Assembly: GCA_013036095.1 (NCBI GenBank)
Contig: JAAXCW010000002.1
Span: 186,001 to 250,000 of the forward strand
Direction: 5' to 3'
DNA from: Vulcanimicrobiota bacterium
GTDB taxonomy: Bacteria > Vulcanimicrobiota > Vulcanimicrobiia > Vulcanimicrobiales > Vulcanimicrobiaceae
Length of the DNA stretch: 64,000 nt
The notes under the pieces were generated by a model, which was not told where the DNA came from, ran no database searches, and saw nothing but the letters and a program-made list of their open reading frames with translations. Every line of letters begins with the position of its first letter. The stretch's first letter is position 1. The translations under genes and the position numbers were made by a program. Positions 1 through 8,634 of the stretch are shown one piece after another.

Positions 1-1742
1 GGCGATAGGCTCTCGACCGTAAATGGACCCGCAACTCGGACAACCCGCTTATCTTCTATTGGCTGATCATAAAGTAGCTCCGCGTCCGCATGACGGGCAA
101 TAGCAGCATCGACCTCTGCCCTAGTCATTCCTTCGCGGAGATCTGGGTTTTTCGCGATCCCTTCGCGCGTAACTCGCTTTGCGCGCGTGTTTACAAACCC
201 TCGCGACACGTCCGAATTTGTGGGAGGCAGCGGTTCAGTACTGATGATTCCCGACAACTCTCGTTCTTTTTCCACACCGCTTGGAGAGTCCGAAAGAAGA
301 TAATATGGGTAGCGAGCGGACATCAATCGCGTACGCGTCAGCGCTAGCGCAACGCGACTTGTGTCAATTGTGATCCATCGGCGGCCCCACTGTTCCGCCA
401 CAAAGGCGGTCGTGCCGCTTCCGCAGGTCGGATCCAGCACAAGATCTCCAGGATCTGTCGACATTAAGATGCAGTTCTGCACAGCCTTTGTGGATGTTTG
501 GACGACATATGTGCTCTCGCCGTGCAAGCCCGCGTCGTCCCAGCGATTGTCACGAGGACTATATTCGAAATCTATTAAGTAATTCTTGAATCGAATATTG
601 TTGGCTCCGACCACGAGTCGCCCAGCCCAGCGCAGCCGCTCCATTCCAGCTGGTACCGATACGCTCCAATGCTTGTGTGCCGGAGCCTTATAAGTTTTTC
701 CGCCCACTGTGTACGCAGAATCACCCGACTGAGCACCGGCCGAAGTCAGCGCTATGGTTTGAAAAATCCGAGCGCCCTCAGGCAAATTTGATGGATTAGA
801 CTTTTCTGCATCGGTGAGCGGCCGAACCGTGCCATCCTGCAATTCAATTTGGGTGTAGTGGTCACCGCCAGAACCATGGAGATCGCGCTCCTGATACAGC
901 TGCCTGTACTTTACCGCTTCCTTGTCTTTTGCATACCAAAGTATGAAATCGGTAAGGATAGGAAGCGTATTGGATGAACGCTGACCCGGCTTCTTAAGGC
1001 AGATTTCCGCAACGTAATTCTCTGCTCTAAATACCTCGTCCAAAAGACATCGGACCAAGTGAACATTATCGTCACCAATTTGGACAAAAATCGATCCGGA
1101 TTCGGTCAATAGGCTCCTCGCAAGGAACAATCTATCGCGCATGTACGCCAAATAAGAATTAATACCAAGATTCCATGTGTCCCGGAAGGCACGAATCTGT
1201 TCCGGCTGCGGCGTCACATCAGTGAGCACGCCATCCTTAACGTCACGCGAGCGAGTAGAAACCTGCCAATTCGATCTAAATTTTATTCCGTACGGAGGGT
1301 CCAGATAAATCATCTGGACCTTACCCTTCAGGCCTTCCTTGTCACCAAGTGAAGCCATCGCAAGGAGGGAGTCACCCAGAATCATCCGATTCGTCCAGCG
1401 TTGGTTGTGCTGATAAAAATCAACTCGCTGGTCGAAATCAAGCCCACCAAAATCGTCAAATAATGCCGGGTCCGCCACTCCATTATGGGCGCGAAGATTT
1501 TCAATGATCGCGCGAGGCGCTATCTGCTCTTGGATAAAGATCGGCACAAGCGGAATCGTAAAATCCCGGCGATCTTGTTCGTCCTTACCTATCCATACCA
1601 GTTGAGGATCGAGGGAAGAATCGCGTGGGTAAAGGAGGCTTTGGGCGCCACTGGTCTCCGCCATCGATTCCAGCTCCGCCGTCGGAATATTCACGCGTGT
1701 GGCAGTTTGATGCTTGGTTTCTTCGATCCTTTTCGTAGCCAC
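1..1742 (-). CDS. Site-specific DNA-methyltransferase (adenine-N6, beta class), C-terminus beyond window
   Basis: Modification subunit of a restriction-modification pair; methylates adenine in the recognition site. The frame is open from a GTG at 1742-1740 to the window edge (over 580 codons). It carries the catalytic motif LDPPYG (Asp near residue 148) followed far downstream by the SAM-binding motif DPTCGSGTTA (near residue 437). DPPY before the SAM motif, with the long insert between them, is the beta-class order typical of type III Mod enzymes. The GTG overlaps the TAG stop of the upstream nuclease gene by one base (TAGTG), so the two are translationally coupled. The next in-frame ATG is about 27 codons in and would also keep both motifs. 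The DNA is less GC-rich than the flanking chromosome, suggesting acquisition by transfer. Target sequence cannot be read from the gene. Confidence 0.9.
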   Translation of the reverse strand, partial: MATKRIEETKHQTATRVNIPTAELESMAETSGAQSLLYPRDSSLDPQLVWIGKDEQDRRDFTIPLVPIFIQEQIAPRAIIENLRAHNGVADPALFDDFGGLDFDQRVDFYQHNQRWTNRMILGDSLLAMASLGDKEGLKGKVQMIYLDPPYGIKFRSNWQVSTRSRDVKDGVLTDVTPQPEQIRAFRDTWNLGINSYLAYMRDRLFLARSLLTESGSIFVQIGDDNVHLVRCLLDEVFRAENYVAEICLKKPGQRSSNTLPILTDFILWYAKDKEAVKYRQLYQERDLHGSGGDHYTQIELQDGTVRPLTDAEKSNPSNLPEGARIFQTIALTSAGAQSGDSAYTVGGKTYKAPAHKHWSVSVPAGMERLRWAGRLVVGANNIRFKNYLIDFEYSPRDNRWDDAGLHGESTYVVQTSTKAVQNCILMSTDPGDLVLDPTCGSGTTAFVAEQWGRRWITIDTSRVALALTRTRLMSARYPYYLLSDSPSGVEKERELSGIISTEPLPPTNSDVSRGFVNTRAKRVTREGIAKNPDLREGMTRAEVDAAIARHADAELLYDQPIEDKRVVRVAGPFTVESLS

Positions 1743-4711
1743 TATCGATTCACTAGCCTTATGATTTCCTGCATATGTGCGCGCAACAGCTGTTTGGCCT
1801 CGTCAGGTGCAGTTATCTCTACAAAGGTCCATTGTCCAAATTCGCACAAATTGTTGACGGCAGGAACCCACAGATCTTTTGCAGTTGATGCCTTTTCTGC
1901 TTTCTGCCGCCTTTTTTCGCCGGTAACCTCGGCAATTATCATAACTTCTCGATCGTCAACCCGCCACCGAATAAGGAAATCGGGCACATAATTTCGCGGT
2001 GTACCTTCATCCACGTACGGGATCCGGAATCCCACGCGATCATCATTCTTACAGTATGAAGTGACTTCATTCATGTCTTCAAGTGCCTCTGCGACCTTCG
2101 CCTCCCAGTCGGCGCTATCGAGTACGACATAGTTTAGCGGACTATTAATCGTAGCATAGACGCCCTTTGTCGTGTCGAACGCGACGTCAGCAGTACTTCC
2201 GATAGGCTGGTATGACCGCAAAACGGGTAGCAAACGTTTTTCACCCGACGTCCCCGACACTATGGATCTATAAATTTTCTCCGCAGCGGCTAGCCGCCAC
2301 GACGTAATGGCCAATAATAATTGAGGGAACGTATCATCTTTGCACGTCAAACACTCCCTGAGCCACTGCTTGGTGATGCTCAGGAGTTGCGGAAACAACC
2401 AGGGCCTTCCGGGTAATACCGCATCATCAAATCGGGTTTTCAAAACGGTTTCCGCGACTCGGAAAGCTACTTCTTGCTCTCGTCTACCCCGATAAACATC
2501 CAAATTGGTTTCCGTTGCTTCGCCTACAACTGCTTCAAGCGTCGTGCGCGTTGGCAGTATATCGGTACTTAAGACGAAGCGGGATCCTTCATCAAATTTA
2601 GCTCGCAGGTGATCCGCCGGAAGCTCGTATCGATAACCTACGACGTGAGGAAACTGTATATTCAAAGCCGCACGGTCCGGAAGCGCGCGCACATGGTGGA
2701 TCGCTTTGGGTGGCTTCGTATCTTCCTTAGTCCCGGCGGTAGGGATGAATGAAAAAGGTACGCCATAAACTTCGGCATACTCAGCCGGAAGAAGTCCATC
2801 GGCACCAGGCTCGTAGCTAATTCGCCTGAGGCCGCGCCCGACAACCTGCTCACAAAGTAGCTGCGTTCCGAACGCCCGCACACCCAGGATGTGCGTGACG
2901 GTGTTTGCGTCCCAGCCCTCCGTCAACATTGACACGGAAACGACACATTTCACGGACTCACCGAGGCGGCCGCGCCGTCCGACCGTATTCAGGACTTCCC
3001 TGAGGAGTGCCTCATCAGTGATTTCCACGCTTCGACCTGGAAAGCGACGCTCAAGATCTGCCTTAAATTCCGCAATTTCCGCCCTCGCCGCGCGCTTGAA
3101 AGTGTCGTCCATTCCAGCTCCGGAATCAATCTGCGTTGAATCGATCAAGAATGTGTTCGGCTTCGAGCGCCACGCACCGTCCTCTTCGTTATTAAAGACC
3201 GCTAACTGTCCCGGTACGACAACAACGCGTTCATCCGGCAGAACCTTTTCCCATCCCGCGATGTAATCGTAAACAAGCTTTGACACCGCAGTGTTACTGC
3301 AGACAACAATGAACACCGGCGGCGTCCCTTCGCCATTTTTTATCCATTTGTGATAGGCTTTTTCATAGTGCTGATACAAGCTGATCAGTGCACCCTGTAA
3401 CTCAGCCGGTAAGTGAGGTTCCGTACCTTCCTTTAACCGTCTCGCACCCTTGCGCGGCAGCTCGTCGCGTATCCGCAACCAAAGGTCCCTGTAGGTCGGC
3501 ATTTCACCGCTAACTTGATTGTCAGATACGGGCACGCGCGGAATTTTAACAATACCGCATTCAATAGCATCGATTAGGGAAAAATCAGAAACAACCCACG
3601 GGAATAGAGTTCCTTCCTTATAACCCGAGCCCCTCAAGAAAAATGGTGTCGCGGAGAGATCGTAGCAGGAACGCACATCAAACGCACTCGCGAAGGCTTC
3701 CAGGCCAGAGTACCAGACGCGGGCGGCTTCTCGGTTGTGCTCCGCCTCAGTCTTTTCGTCTACGCCCAAGTGTTCTTCTTCGCTCCTAGGATTTTCGCGG
3801 TAGCAATGATGCGCCTCATCGTTCAGGATTACTATGCTTTTTTTATCGCACAGCTCGCCGCTCACTCTGCGAATCATCTGTCGAGGTGTCTCTCGAAAGG
3901 CGCGAATATCGCCCGCAGGTCCCGCAAGTATCTTTTTCGTTTGAGACGATGCTGCGACATCTGAACGATCGCGCAAAGCAAACGAATGATAATTCGTGAT
4001 TACGATTCGAGCTCGTTGCAACAGCTCCAATTGATCAGGCGGAACGATATCGCGCTCAACAAAGTAGTTTCCAGGGTCGTTCGGGAGCAACACACGCAAA
4101 CGGTCACGAATCGTAATGCCCGGAGTAACAATCAGAAAGGCATCGCTAAAACGCTTATCCTGCGGCTCCGCAAGCTTGTTTAGCGCTTGCCAAGCAATAA
4201 GCATCGCCATAACAACGGTCTTGCCGGATCCCGTGGCCATTTTCGTGGCGACCCGAAATAAACTGGGATTAGCCAACTCGTTAAGGCGTCGGAGTTCTTT
4301 GTTAATCCAAGCTTGCCCGAACCGATCAGCTACCTCTGAAAGATAGATTGCGGTTTCGAGTGCCTCGACCTGACAGAAAAAAAGCGGCCGCTCGCGGTCG
4401 ACATTTGTCCAGTAATCGAGAAGGCCTCGTGTGACTGGAGTTACGCCTTGGTAATGGCCCAGGCGCCATTCGTTGACGCGCTGCCGAATCTGGTTTATAA
4501 GTTCGTTCGGTTTTTCGCGCTCGCTTGTCCAACCAGTTTGGAGTGCTAGCTGCGCGACTTTCTTCTTCGGGGGCGGAATTGGGACAAAATAGGAGCTTAT
4601 GCGCCTCGCAAAGACAACCTCGTCCGTAATGCCATCTTCACCGAACTTCCAATGTTTCGCAGGTTCCAAAAACGGCGAATTCAAGATGGGATTCTGAATG
4701 ATGGCTGCCAT
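1742..4711 (-). CDS. Restriction endonuclease subunit, type III Res-like (BPTD_3080-type) SF2 helicase-nuclease
   Basis: A 989-aa ATP-dependent restriction subunit expected to act with the adjacent methyltransferase. Visible parts: a family-typical N-terminus (NPILNSPFLEP), Walker A ATGSGKT at residues 159-165, a DEAHH Walker B box at about 298-302, helicase motif VI-like QVVGRGLRR, and near the C-terminus a PD-(D/E)xK nuclease core with Asp 911, Glu 928 and Lys 933 (spacing ExTGxK). It fits the family I know as BPTD_3080 family restriction endonucleases better than classical EcoP15I Res. The ATG at 4711 has no clear ribosome-binding site, but the N-terminus matches the family. All key residues are present, so it looks functional. 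Its lower GC and spacing from the next gene support horizontal origin. Confidence 0.92.
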   Translation of the reverse strand: MAAIIQNPILNSPFLEPAKHWKFGEDGITDEVVFARRISSYFVPIPPPKKKVAQLALQTGWTSEREKPNELINQIRQRVNEWRLGHYQGVTPVTRGLLDYWTNVDRERPLFFCQVEALETAIYLSEVADRFGQAWINKELRRLNELANPSLFRVATKMATGSGKTVVMAMLIAWQALNKLAEPQDKRFSDAFLIVTPGITIRDRLRVLLPNDPGNYFVERDIVPPDQLELLQRARIVITNYHSFALRDRSDVAASSQTKKILAGPAGDIRAFRETPRQMIRRVSGELCDKKSIVILNDEAHHCYRENPRSEEEHLGVDEKTEAEHNREAARVWYSGLEAFASAFDVRSCYDLSATPFFLRGSGYKEGTLFPWVVSDFSLIDAIECGIVKIPRVPVSDNQVSGEMPTYRDLWLRIRDELPRKGARRLKEGTEPHLPAELQGALISLYQHYEKAYHKWIKNGEGTPPVFIVVCSNTAVSKLVYDYIAGWEKVLPDERVVVVPGQLAVFNNEEDGAWRSKPNTFLIDSTQIDSGAGMDDTFKRAARAEIAEFKADLERRFPGRSVEITDEALLREVLNTVGRRGRLGESVKCVVSVSMLTEGWDANTVTHILGVRAFGTQLLCEQVVGRGLRRISYEPGADGLLPAEYAEVYGVPFSFIPTAGTKEDTKPPKAIHHVRALPDRAALNIQFPHVVGYRYELPADHLRAKFDEGSRFVLSTDILPTRTTLEAVVGEATETNLDVYRGRREQEVAFRVAETVLKTRFDDAVLPGRPWLFPQLLSITKQWLRECLTCKDDTFPQLLLAITSWRLAAAEKIYRSIVSGTSGEKRLLPVLRSYQPIGSTADVAFDTTKGVYATINSPLNYVVLDSADWEAKVAEALEDMNEVTSYCKNDDRVGFRIPYVDEGTPRNYVPDFLIRWRVDDREVMIIAEVTGEKRRQKAEKASTAKDLWVPAVNNLCEFGQWTFVEITAPDEAKQLLRAHMQEIIRLVNR

Positions 4712-4871
4712 CGTGAAAACGGTTCGCCATAGGCTGCAACAATCTTATAGGCAGCCCGGGCGCTGCCAACGGGCTCCGCTAGGCGCTCCTCAAGGCTTCA
4801 AGGCTTAACTCCAAAAGGAAGGACCAAGCAAACCCTTCGCCGAGATTCTCCCGGCAAGGGGGTAGGGTGAT

Positions 4872-6926
4872 ATGAAAACAGCTCGCATTGACGAGCTCTG
4901 CGCGCAGCATTATGAGCGCGTGGGGCCGCTGCTTGAGGCCTCGCTCGGAAGCATCCCGGTCGCGTCGGCCTCGTTCCCAAACGGTTTTGAAAAGCCCGCG
5001 CAATGGCACGTCGGATTGCACGATCCGCCGCCCGCCGTCGCGACGGTGCAAGCCGCCACGCCGTCGGGCACGCACACGTATCTCGCGCTGCACGATCGCG
5101 CGCTCGCGTGGGCCGCGCACCACTTCGGGGCGGTGGAATTCTATTCGTGGGCGCCGCGCCCCGACGATTTTGAACGCCCCGCCTTCGGACGCATTCTGCT
5201 CGAACCCGCCGGCAACACGCCGCCGCAGGCGCTGCACGACGCCGCGCACATCGTGCGCCGCGTGCTCGCGAAATTCGATTTCGACGCCATCGTGATGCTC
5301 GACGGACACGGCAGCCTCGCGCTCTGGCTGCCCGTCACCGACACAACCTTCGACGCCATGAGCTTATGGCTGCACCAACTCGCCGCGCGCATCGCGAGCG
5401 ATCATCCAACACTCTTCGTCACGCAACCGCACGCGCACGGCGACGGCCTCGTACGCATCGCCGTCGCCAAAAACGCGCCGGGCACATTCACCGCCCTGCC
5501 CTACAGCGCGCGCGGCCTGCCGCATTTGCCGGTCTGCCTGCCGGTGCACTGGGAAGAGCTCCACACAATCGCCGACGGCTCGGTCACCGTCGAAACGCTG
5601 CCCGCGCGTTTGGAAAAAGCCGGCGACGTCTTCGCGCTCGAACGCGCGCGCATAGGCCCCCAAAGCTTTAATAGTGTCATCCTGAGCCTGTCGAAGGACC
5701 CCGAGCATGTCATCCTGAGTTTGTCGAAGGACGAGGGGAGCGCAGAGCTCGAACTCGAACTCGCCGCGCCCCGATACGGACACGTCATCTCCGCCGCACT
5801 CGAGATTCTCAACGACGGCAAAACGCGGAGCGCGGAGCAGATCCTCAGCGAGGCCATTGCGCGCAAGCTCCTCCCCACCGATTTCAACCAGCGCTACGTC
5901 TATACGTCGCTCATCGAATACATCACGCGCGCTCGCGGCGGCGACCGCAAACCGGCCATCGTGCAAGACGAGCACCGCAACTTCCGCATCAACGAGCCGC
6001 TCGACGATTGGCCCGCGCTGCCCGACACGCCGGCCGCACCGCCCGACGTGCAAACCCAAGGCCTCATCGAGCGCCTGACCAAAACCGCCACCGGCTCTGA
6101 CCCCGCCGCATTCGAGATCGCCGTCTGCGACGCGTTCGCGCACCTCGGTTTTGCGACCACGCACGTCGGCGGCCTCAAAGCCCCCGACGGTTACGCCGAC
6201 GCGCAACTCGGCCCGCTCGGTTATCGCGTGATGATCGAATGTAAAACCGCCAAACAAGACGTCTCGCAACCCGACGCCTTCGAAGCCGCCAAATACCGCG
6301 ACGCCTTCCACGCGCAGTATTGCACGCTCATCGGTCCCGCGTTTCCCAACGAAATCGAACTGACATCCGAACTCCACACGCACGGCGTTAGCGCCTGGAC
6401 GCTCGACGACTTGAAAACCGCGCTCACCATCGCCGCCAACGCGCACGAACTGCGTGCGTGCTTCGAGCCGGGCTACGCCGCCGACGCCCTCACCGATCTC
6501 ATTTGGGAACGCCACCACGGCGAACGCAAGCGCATCCTTACCGTCGCCAACCTGATCCGCACTACCGGCTGGCATTTGCAAACCCTAAGCGCCGGCTTGC
6601 AATATGGTGTCATCCTGAGCCTGTCGAAGGACCCCGAGCAGCGCGGCGGAGCCGCGCATGTCGAGGGGAGCACCAGCGTCACCAACGGCGCGGCCACAAA
6701 CGGCGCGGTGAGCGCTAACGGCGCTACGCGCGCCGGCGACGCCGCGCTCCTTACAATCGACGCTGCAATGGTGTTAGTAGATGAAGCGCTAGCCGCAGCC
6801 GGCTCTCAGCGCGCCTGCACAAGGGAAGAAACGCAACTGGCCTTCGAATACCTAACGAACCCGATCGTGCGTCAGGCAGTATGGACGGACGCGTCCCAAT
6901 CGTCCATCGTCATCCTATCATCGTAA
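4872..6926 (+). CDS. Degenerate LigD-type primase-polymerase domain fused to HARE-HTH-like and PD-(D/E)xK nuclease domains
   Basis: A 684-aa multidomain protein. Residues about 1-260 follow the polymerase domain of LigD (for example the stretch around WAPRPDDFERP and the later LPVHWEELH), but the metal-binding motif FDLDP is ILLEP (108-112) and the third Asp (VDYLRN) is replaced in IAVAKN (196-201), so polymerase/primase activity is unlikely. Residues about 300-377 resemble a HARE-HTH winged helix (AEQILSEAIARKLLP...FRINEP). Residues about 410-520 look like a PD-(D/E)xK nuclease with Asp 439 and the core IECKT (Glu 456, Lys 458), plausibly active. Two dispersed-repeat insertions are translated in frame (about residues 268-290 and 580-600). 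The gene sits beside the R-M pair but has the high GC of the chromosome. A DNA-sensing or defence role is inference. Confidence 0.7.
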   Translation: MKTARIDELCAQHYERVGPLLEASLGSIPVASASFPNGFEKPAQWHVGLHDPPPAVATVQAATPSGTHTYLALHDRALAWAAHHFGAVEFYSWAPRPDDFERPAFGRILLEPAGNTPPQALHDAAHIVRRVLAKFDFDAIVMLDGHGSLALWLPVTDTTFDAMSLWLHQLAARIASDHPTLFVTQPHAHGDGLVRIAVAKNAPGTFTALPYSARGLPHLPVCLPVHWEELHTIADGSVTVETLPARLEKAGDVFALERARIGPQSFNSVILSLSKDPEHVILSLSKDEGSAELELELAAPRYGHVISAALEILNDGKTRSAEQILSEAIARKLLPTDFNQRYVYTSLIEYITRARGGDRKPAIVQDEHRNFRINEPLDDWPALPDTPAAPPDVQTQGLIERLTKTATGSDPAAFEIAVCDAFAHLGFATTHVGGLKAPDGYADAQLGPLGYRVMIECKTAKQDVSQPDAFEAAKYRDAFHAQYCTLIGPAFPNEIELTSELHTHGVSAWTLDDLKTALTIAANAHELRACFEPGYAADALTDLIWERHHGERKRILTVANLIRTTGWHLQTLSAGLQYGVILSLSKDPEQRGGAAHVEGSTSVTNGAATNGAVSANGATRAGDAALLTIDAAMVLVDEALAAAGSQRACTREETQLAFEYLTNPIVRQAVWTDASQSSIVILSS
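5674..5741. repeat. Dispersed modular repeat, copy a (in-frame inside CDS)
   Basis: Two tandem units with the core GTCATCCTGAG and TCGAAGGAC, ending GAGGGGAGC. They lie within the degenerate primase-nuclease gene and are translated twice as VILSLSKD, in the linker between the polymerase-like and winged-helix domains. No stop or frameshift results. Confidence 0.85.
6607..6671. repeat. Dispersed modular repeat, copy b (in-frame inside CDS)
   Basis: Core GTGTCATCCTGAGC and TCGAAGGACCCCGAGCA, hairpin GCGCGGCGGAGCCGCGC, then ATGTCGAGGGGAGC. It is translated as VILSLSKDPEQ plus a short tail in the C-terminal linker of the same gene, downstream of the nuclease domain. Confidence 0.85.
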
Positions 6927-6950
6927 CGCCCGCAGCTCCTTGCCAAATCG

Positions 6951-7158
6951 ACGGCTCGTCGTGAACGTCCCCTCGTTGGGGCGTTTCGATGGTGTCGACG
7001 GTCGGGATTGACACTCCTCGCTGCTGCGAGTTCGATCCTCGCACGCTCCAACCGCAGTTGCTTGTCGACGGCGAAGCGGTGTGCTAGTGTGGAGTGGAGT
7101 GTCAATCCCGGCTAGCACACCATCAACGAGGCGCTCTCACGAGCGCCTCGTTTTACTT
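6951..7158 (+). ncRNA. Candidate structured RNA with T-loop hairpin and pseudoknot, copy 1
   Basis: A gene-free stretch with strong RNA-like structure. Helix A pairs 7003-7017 (CGGGATTGACACTCC) with 7096-7110, a perfect 15-bp match. Inside it is a tRNA T-arm-like hairpin, GCGAG/CTCGC at 7026-7042 closing the loop TTCGATC, which fits the T-loop consensus. Helix B pairs 7078-7087 (GGTGTGCTAG) with 7112-7121, a perfect 10-bp match. Because the 3' side of A lies between the two sides of B, both together give an H-type pseudoknot; alternatively they are competing folds. A terminator follows at once. A diverged second copy at about 18972-19156 keeps the layout with compensatory changes. No convincing protein is encoded. 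Family unknown to me; it is not a complete tRNA or tmRNA. Confidence 0.6.
7126..7155 (+). terminator. Intrinsic terminator of RNA element copy 1
   Basis: Hairpin ACGAGGCGCTC / GAGCGCCTCGT (11 bp) with a four-base loop followed by TTTTACTTT. It ends the structured RNA candidate; the same stem is conserved in copy 2 with a longer loop. Confidence 0.85.
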
Positions 7159-7214
7159 TCAAGCCCTTCCGCGTCCTGATTTTGTGCCCTTGATCGTCGA
7201 GGGGCCGAATACAA

Positions 7215-7562
7215 CTATTCGATATAGCAGCGACGGCTCACGGGGTCATAGCGGCCGACGGCCGTCCCCTTGTGCCACCCCGTCGCTCTGGTGTTGCATA
7301 ACACCGTATTCCCCTTCATGAATTGGAAGCGCACGCTGCAGCTGAAGAGAAGGCAATTGGAATTGCCCATGCTTCGAAACGCCTTGGGTGCAAGTTGGAA
7401 TGCCCTCTGCCCGCCACCGCCCCCGCCTACCGTGACATGGGCGTAATCGTCCGACAGGTTCCGGACATTCAAATAGGCGGACTTCGTGTGCTCCTGAGCA
7501 TGGACGGAAAAGGGACTCAGCGCGATCGCCAATACTGCGACGATGCCGAAATACTTTTGCAT
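7215..7562 (-). CDS. Small secreted hypothetical protein
   Basis: A 115-aa protein with a clear Sec signal peptide (MQKYFGIVAVLAIALSPFSV, cleavage likely after HAQ). The mature part of about 90 residues has a Gly6 run and four Cys (CLLFSC, then NTRA preceded by Cys, and RRCY), which could form disulphides in the envelope. The start is well supported: AGGAGG lies 8 bases before the ATG. It stands alone between the RNA candidate and the MNT/HEPN module. I do not recognise a family; function unknown. Confidence 0.65.
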   Translation of the reverse strand: MQKYFGIVAVLAIALSPFSVHAQEHTKSAYLNVRNLSDDYAHVTVGGGGGGQRAFQLAPKAFRSMGNSNCLLFSCSVRFQFMKGNTVLCNTRATGWHKGTAVGRYDPVSRRCYIE

Positions 7563-7738
7563 GGCAGTGTCCTCCTAGGCAGATAAGACGGAGGAAGGCT
7601 TGGGCGCCTGCTTGGTTGCGACCTTTCTTTTGCTTAAGAAACTCGCGCGCTGACTATTGAATGCGGCATCTGTCGCGGCCGGCCATCACAACGCGTAATG
7701 TGCCAGTTGCGCGACGAGCTCCGCACTGCGTCCAGGGT

Positions 7739-8032
7739 CTACCTCCCGGAAGACTCATCTCCGCGTGAATGTTCGCGGTGGTAGCTCGCAGATTCGCTCG
7801 CCCTCCGGGCCGCAAATGTATTGGGTTGAGCGGAAGCCACGACAATGAGCGCCAACGTCCGGGCCGCATCATAGGCGAGAGTGAAGCGTGTGTCGGCTGA
7901 AAGGCCAGCCTCGGCCGCAGCGGTTGCGTCGTGAATTTTCTCCTTCACGATCGAGCGAAGTCCGTCCAACTCGCGTTTCTCAGCGGCCATGATCTCGACC
8001 CGAAGCTCCCCTAAGGGCTGCGTCCAACTCAC
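7739..8032 (-). pseudogene. Truncated HEPN-type toxin partner of the MNT gene
   Basis: The 97-aa product starts like the small HEPN proteins that accompany MNT nucleotidyltransferases: helices up to GLSADTRFTLAYDAARTLAL match that family. The rest (from about residue 65) does not, and the conserved C-terminal Arg/His or RN-type motif expected in an active HEPN RNase is missing from this frame. Short family-like pieces appear in the other frames downstream (for example LRPGGRANLRATT in the frame ending at 7654), suggesting frameshift decay. The start overlaps the end of the MNT gene by 53 bases. It could instead be an intact short divergent protein, but loss of the catalytic end makes RNase activity unlikely. 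Confidence 0.5.
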
Positions 8033-8606
8033 CTTTGTTTCCTAACACGAGCAACGACGGGCTGTCCAGCACGTGCTTCAAGAAATGGTTATTTTCAGCG
8101 CGCTTTTTCTCGAACTCCGTCGGACTGTAGACAACGGGGTTAATCTCTCTTCCTATGATTTCTCGCGCCTGGCGTAAGGGTCGCGCAAGCTCCATAGACG
8201 GGACGGTGCCCACCACCATGAGATCGACATCACTTGTGTTCTGTTCGCCCCCACTTGCTATCGAGCCGAAGACAAAGGCAAACCGTATCCTTGACGCCAG
8301 CGGACGCAAGGCGTCAGCGAGCACGTCGACAAGGCCGACGGTTTTAAGCATGAGCCTACGAAGCTCGCCAAAGATTGGACAGTCCGGGTTGGCCTGGTAA
8401 TAAACCATCCTCCCCTCGCGTCGCGCGCTTAGAATTCCGGCGGAAGAAAGGTCCCGCAGCTCGCGCTGTAGACTCGATGGAGGCACGCCCAACCGGCGCG
8501 CGAGCTCGGATACGTACCAAGCTTTTTCAGGCTGCCCGAAGGTGGCGGCAAGAATGCCCTGGCGAGTATCCGGTAGGAGCGCATCGAGGGTGCTCAAGTT
8601 ACGCAT
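7980..8606 (-). CDS. Winged-helix (ArsR-like) plus MNT nucleotidyltransferase antitoxin
   Basis: A 208-aa fusion. Residues about 20-75 form a winged helix-turn-helix (WYVSELARRLGVPPSSLQREL...GILSARREGRMVYYQ). Residues about 100-205 are a minimal nucleotidyltransferase fold with the signature GSIASGGEQNTSDVDL (GS then DxD), as in MntA-type antitoxins that AMPylate HEPN toxins. The downstream overlapping gene is a HEPN remnant, which fits. The ATG at 8606 lies inside the first of two 13-bp palindromes, so the HTH domain probably represses its own promoter. There is no Shine-Dalgarno and the mRNA is probably leaderless. All catalytic residues look intact although the partner seems decayed. Confidence 0.85.
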   Translation of the reverse strand: MRNLSTLDALLPDTRQGILAATFGQPEKAWYVSELARRLGVPPSSLQRELRDLSSAGILSARREGRMVYYQANPDCPIFGELRRLMLKTVGLVDVLADALRPLASRIRFAFVFGSIASGGEQNTSDVDLMVVGTVPSMELARPLRQAREIIGREINPVVYSPTEFEKKRAENNHFLKHVLDSPSLLVLGNKGELDAALRGASGRDHGR

Positions 8607-8634
8607 ATTGCGTATATAATAACGCTTTTTGCGT
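8601..8634. promoter_or_regulatory. Paired 13-bp palindromic operators over the MNT promoter
   Basis: ACGCATATTGCGT at 8601-8613 and ACGCTTTTTGCGT at 8622-8634, with identical arms (ACGC/GCGT) and starts spaced exactly 21 bp, two helical turns. The first overlaps the ATG of the leftward winged-helix/MNT gene and the AT-rich stretch between them can serve as its -10 region. Likely autoregulatory sites. Confidence 0.7.

Noticed and set aside
5364..6581. A 405-codon open frame antisense to the primase-nuclease gene
   Set aside because: Composition artefact of a high-GC gene; the translation is low-complexity Arg/Val/Gly-rich and has no recognisable motif, while the plus strand encodes clear domains.
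7026..7042. T-arm-like hairpin, possibly a tRNA or tmRNA 3' end
   Set aside because: No acceptor, D or anticodon arms can be built around it, and no tmRNA tag or CCA-ended acceptor pairs. Kept only as part of the unknown RNA element.
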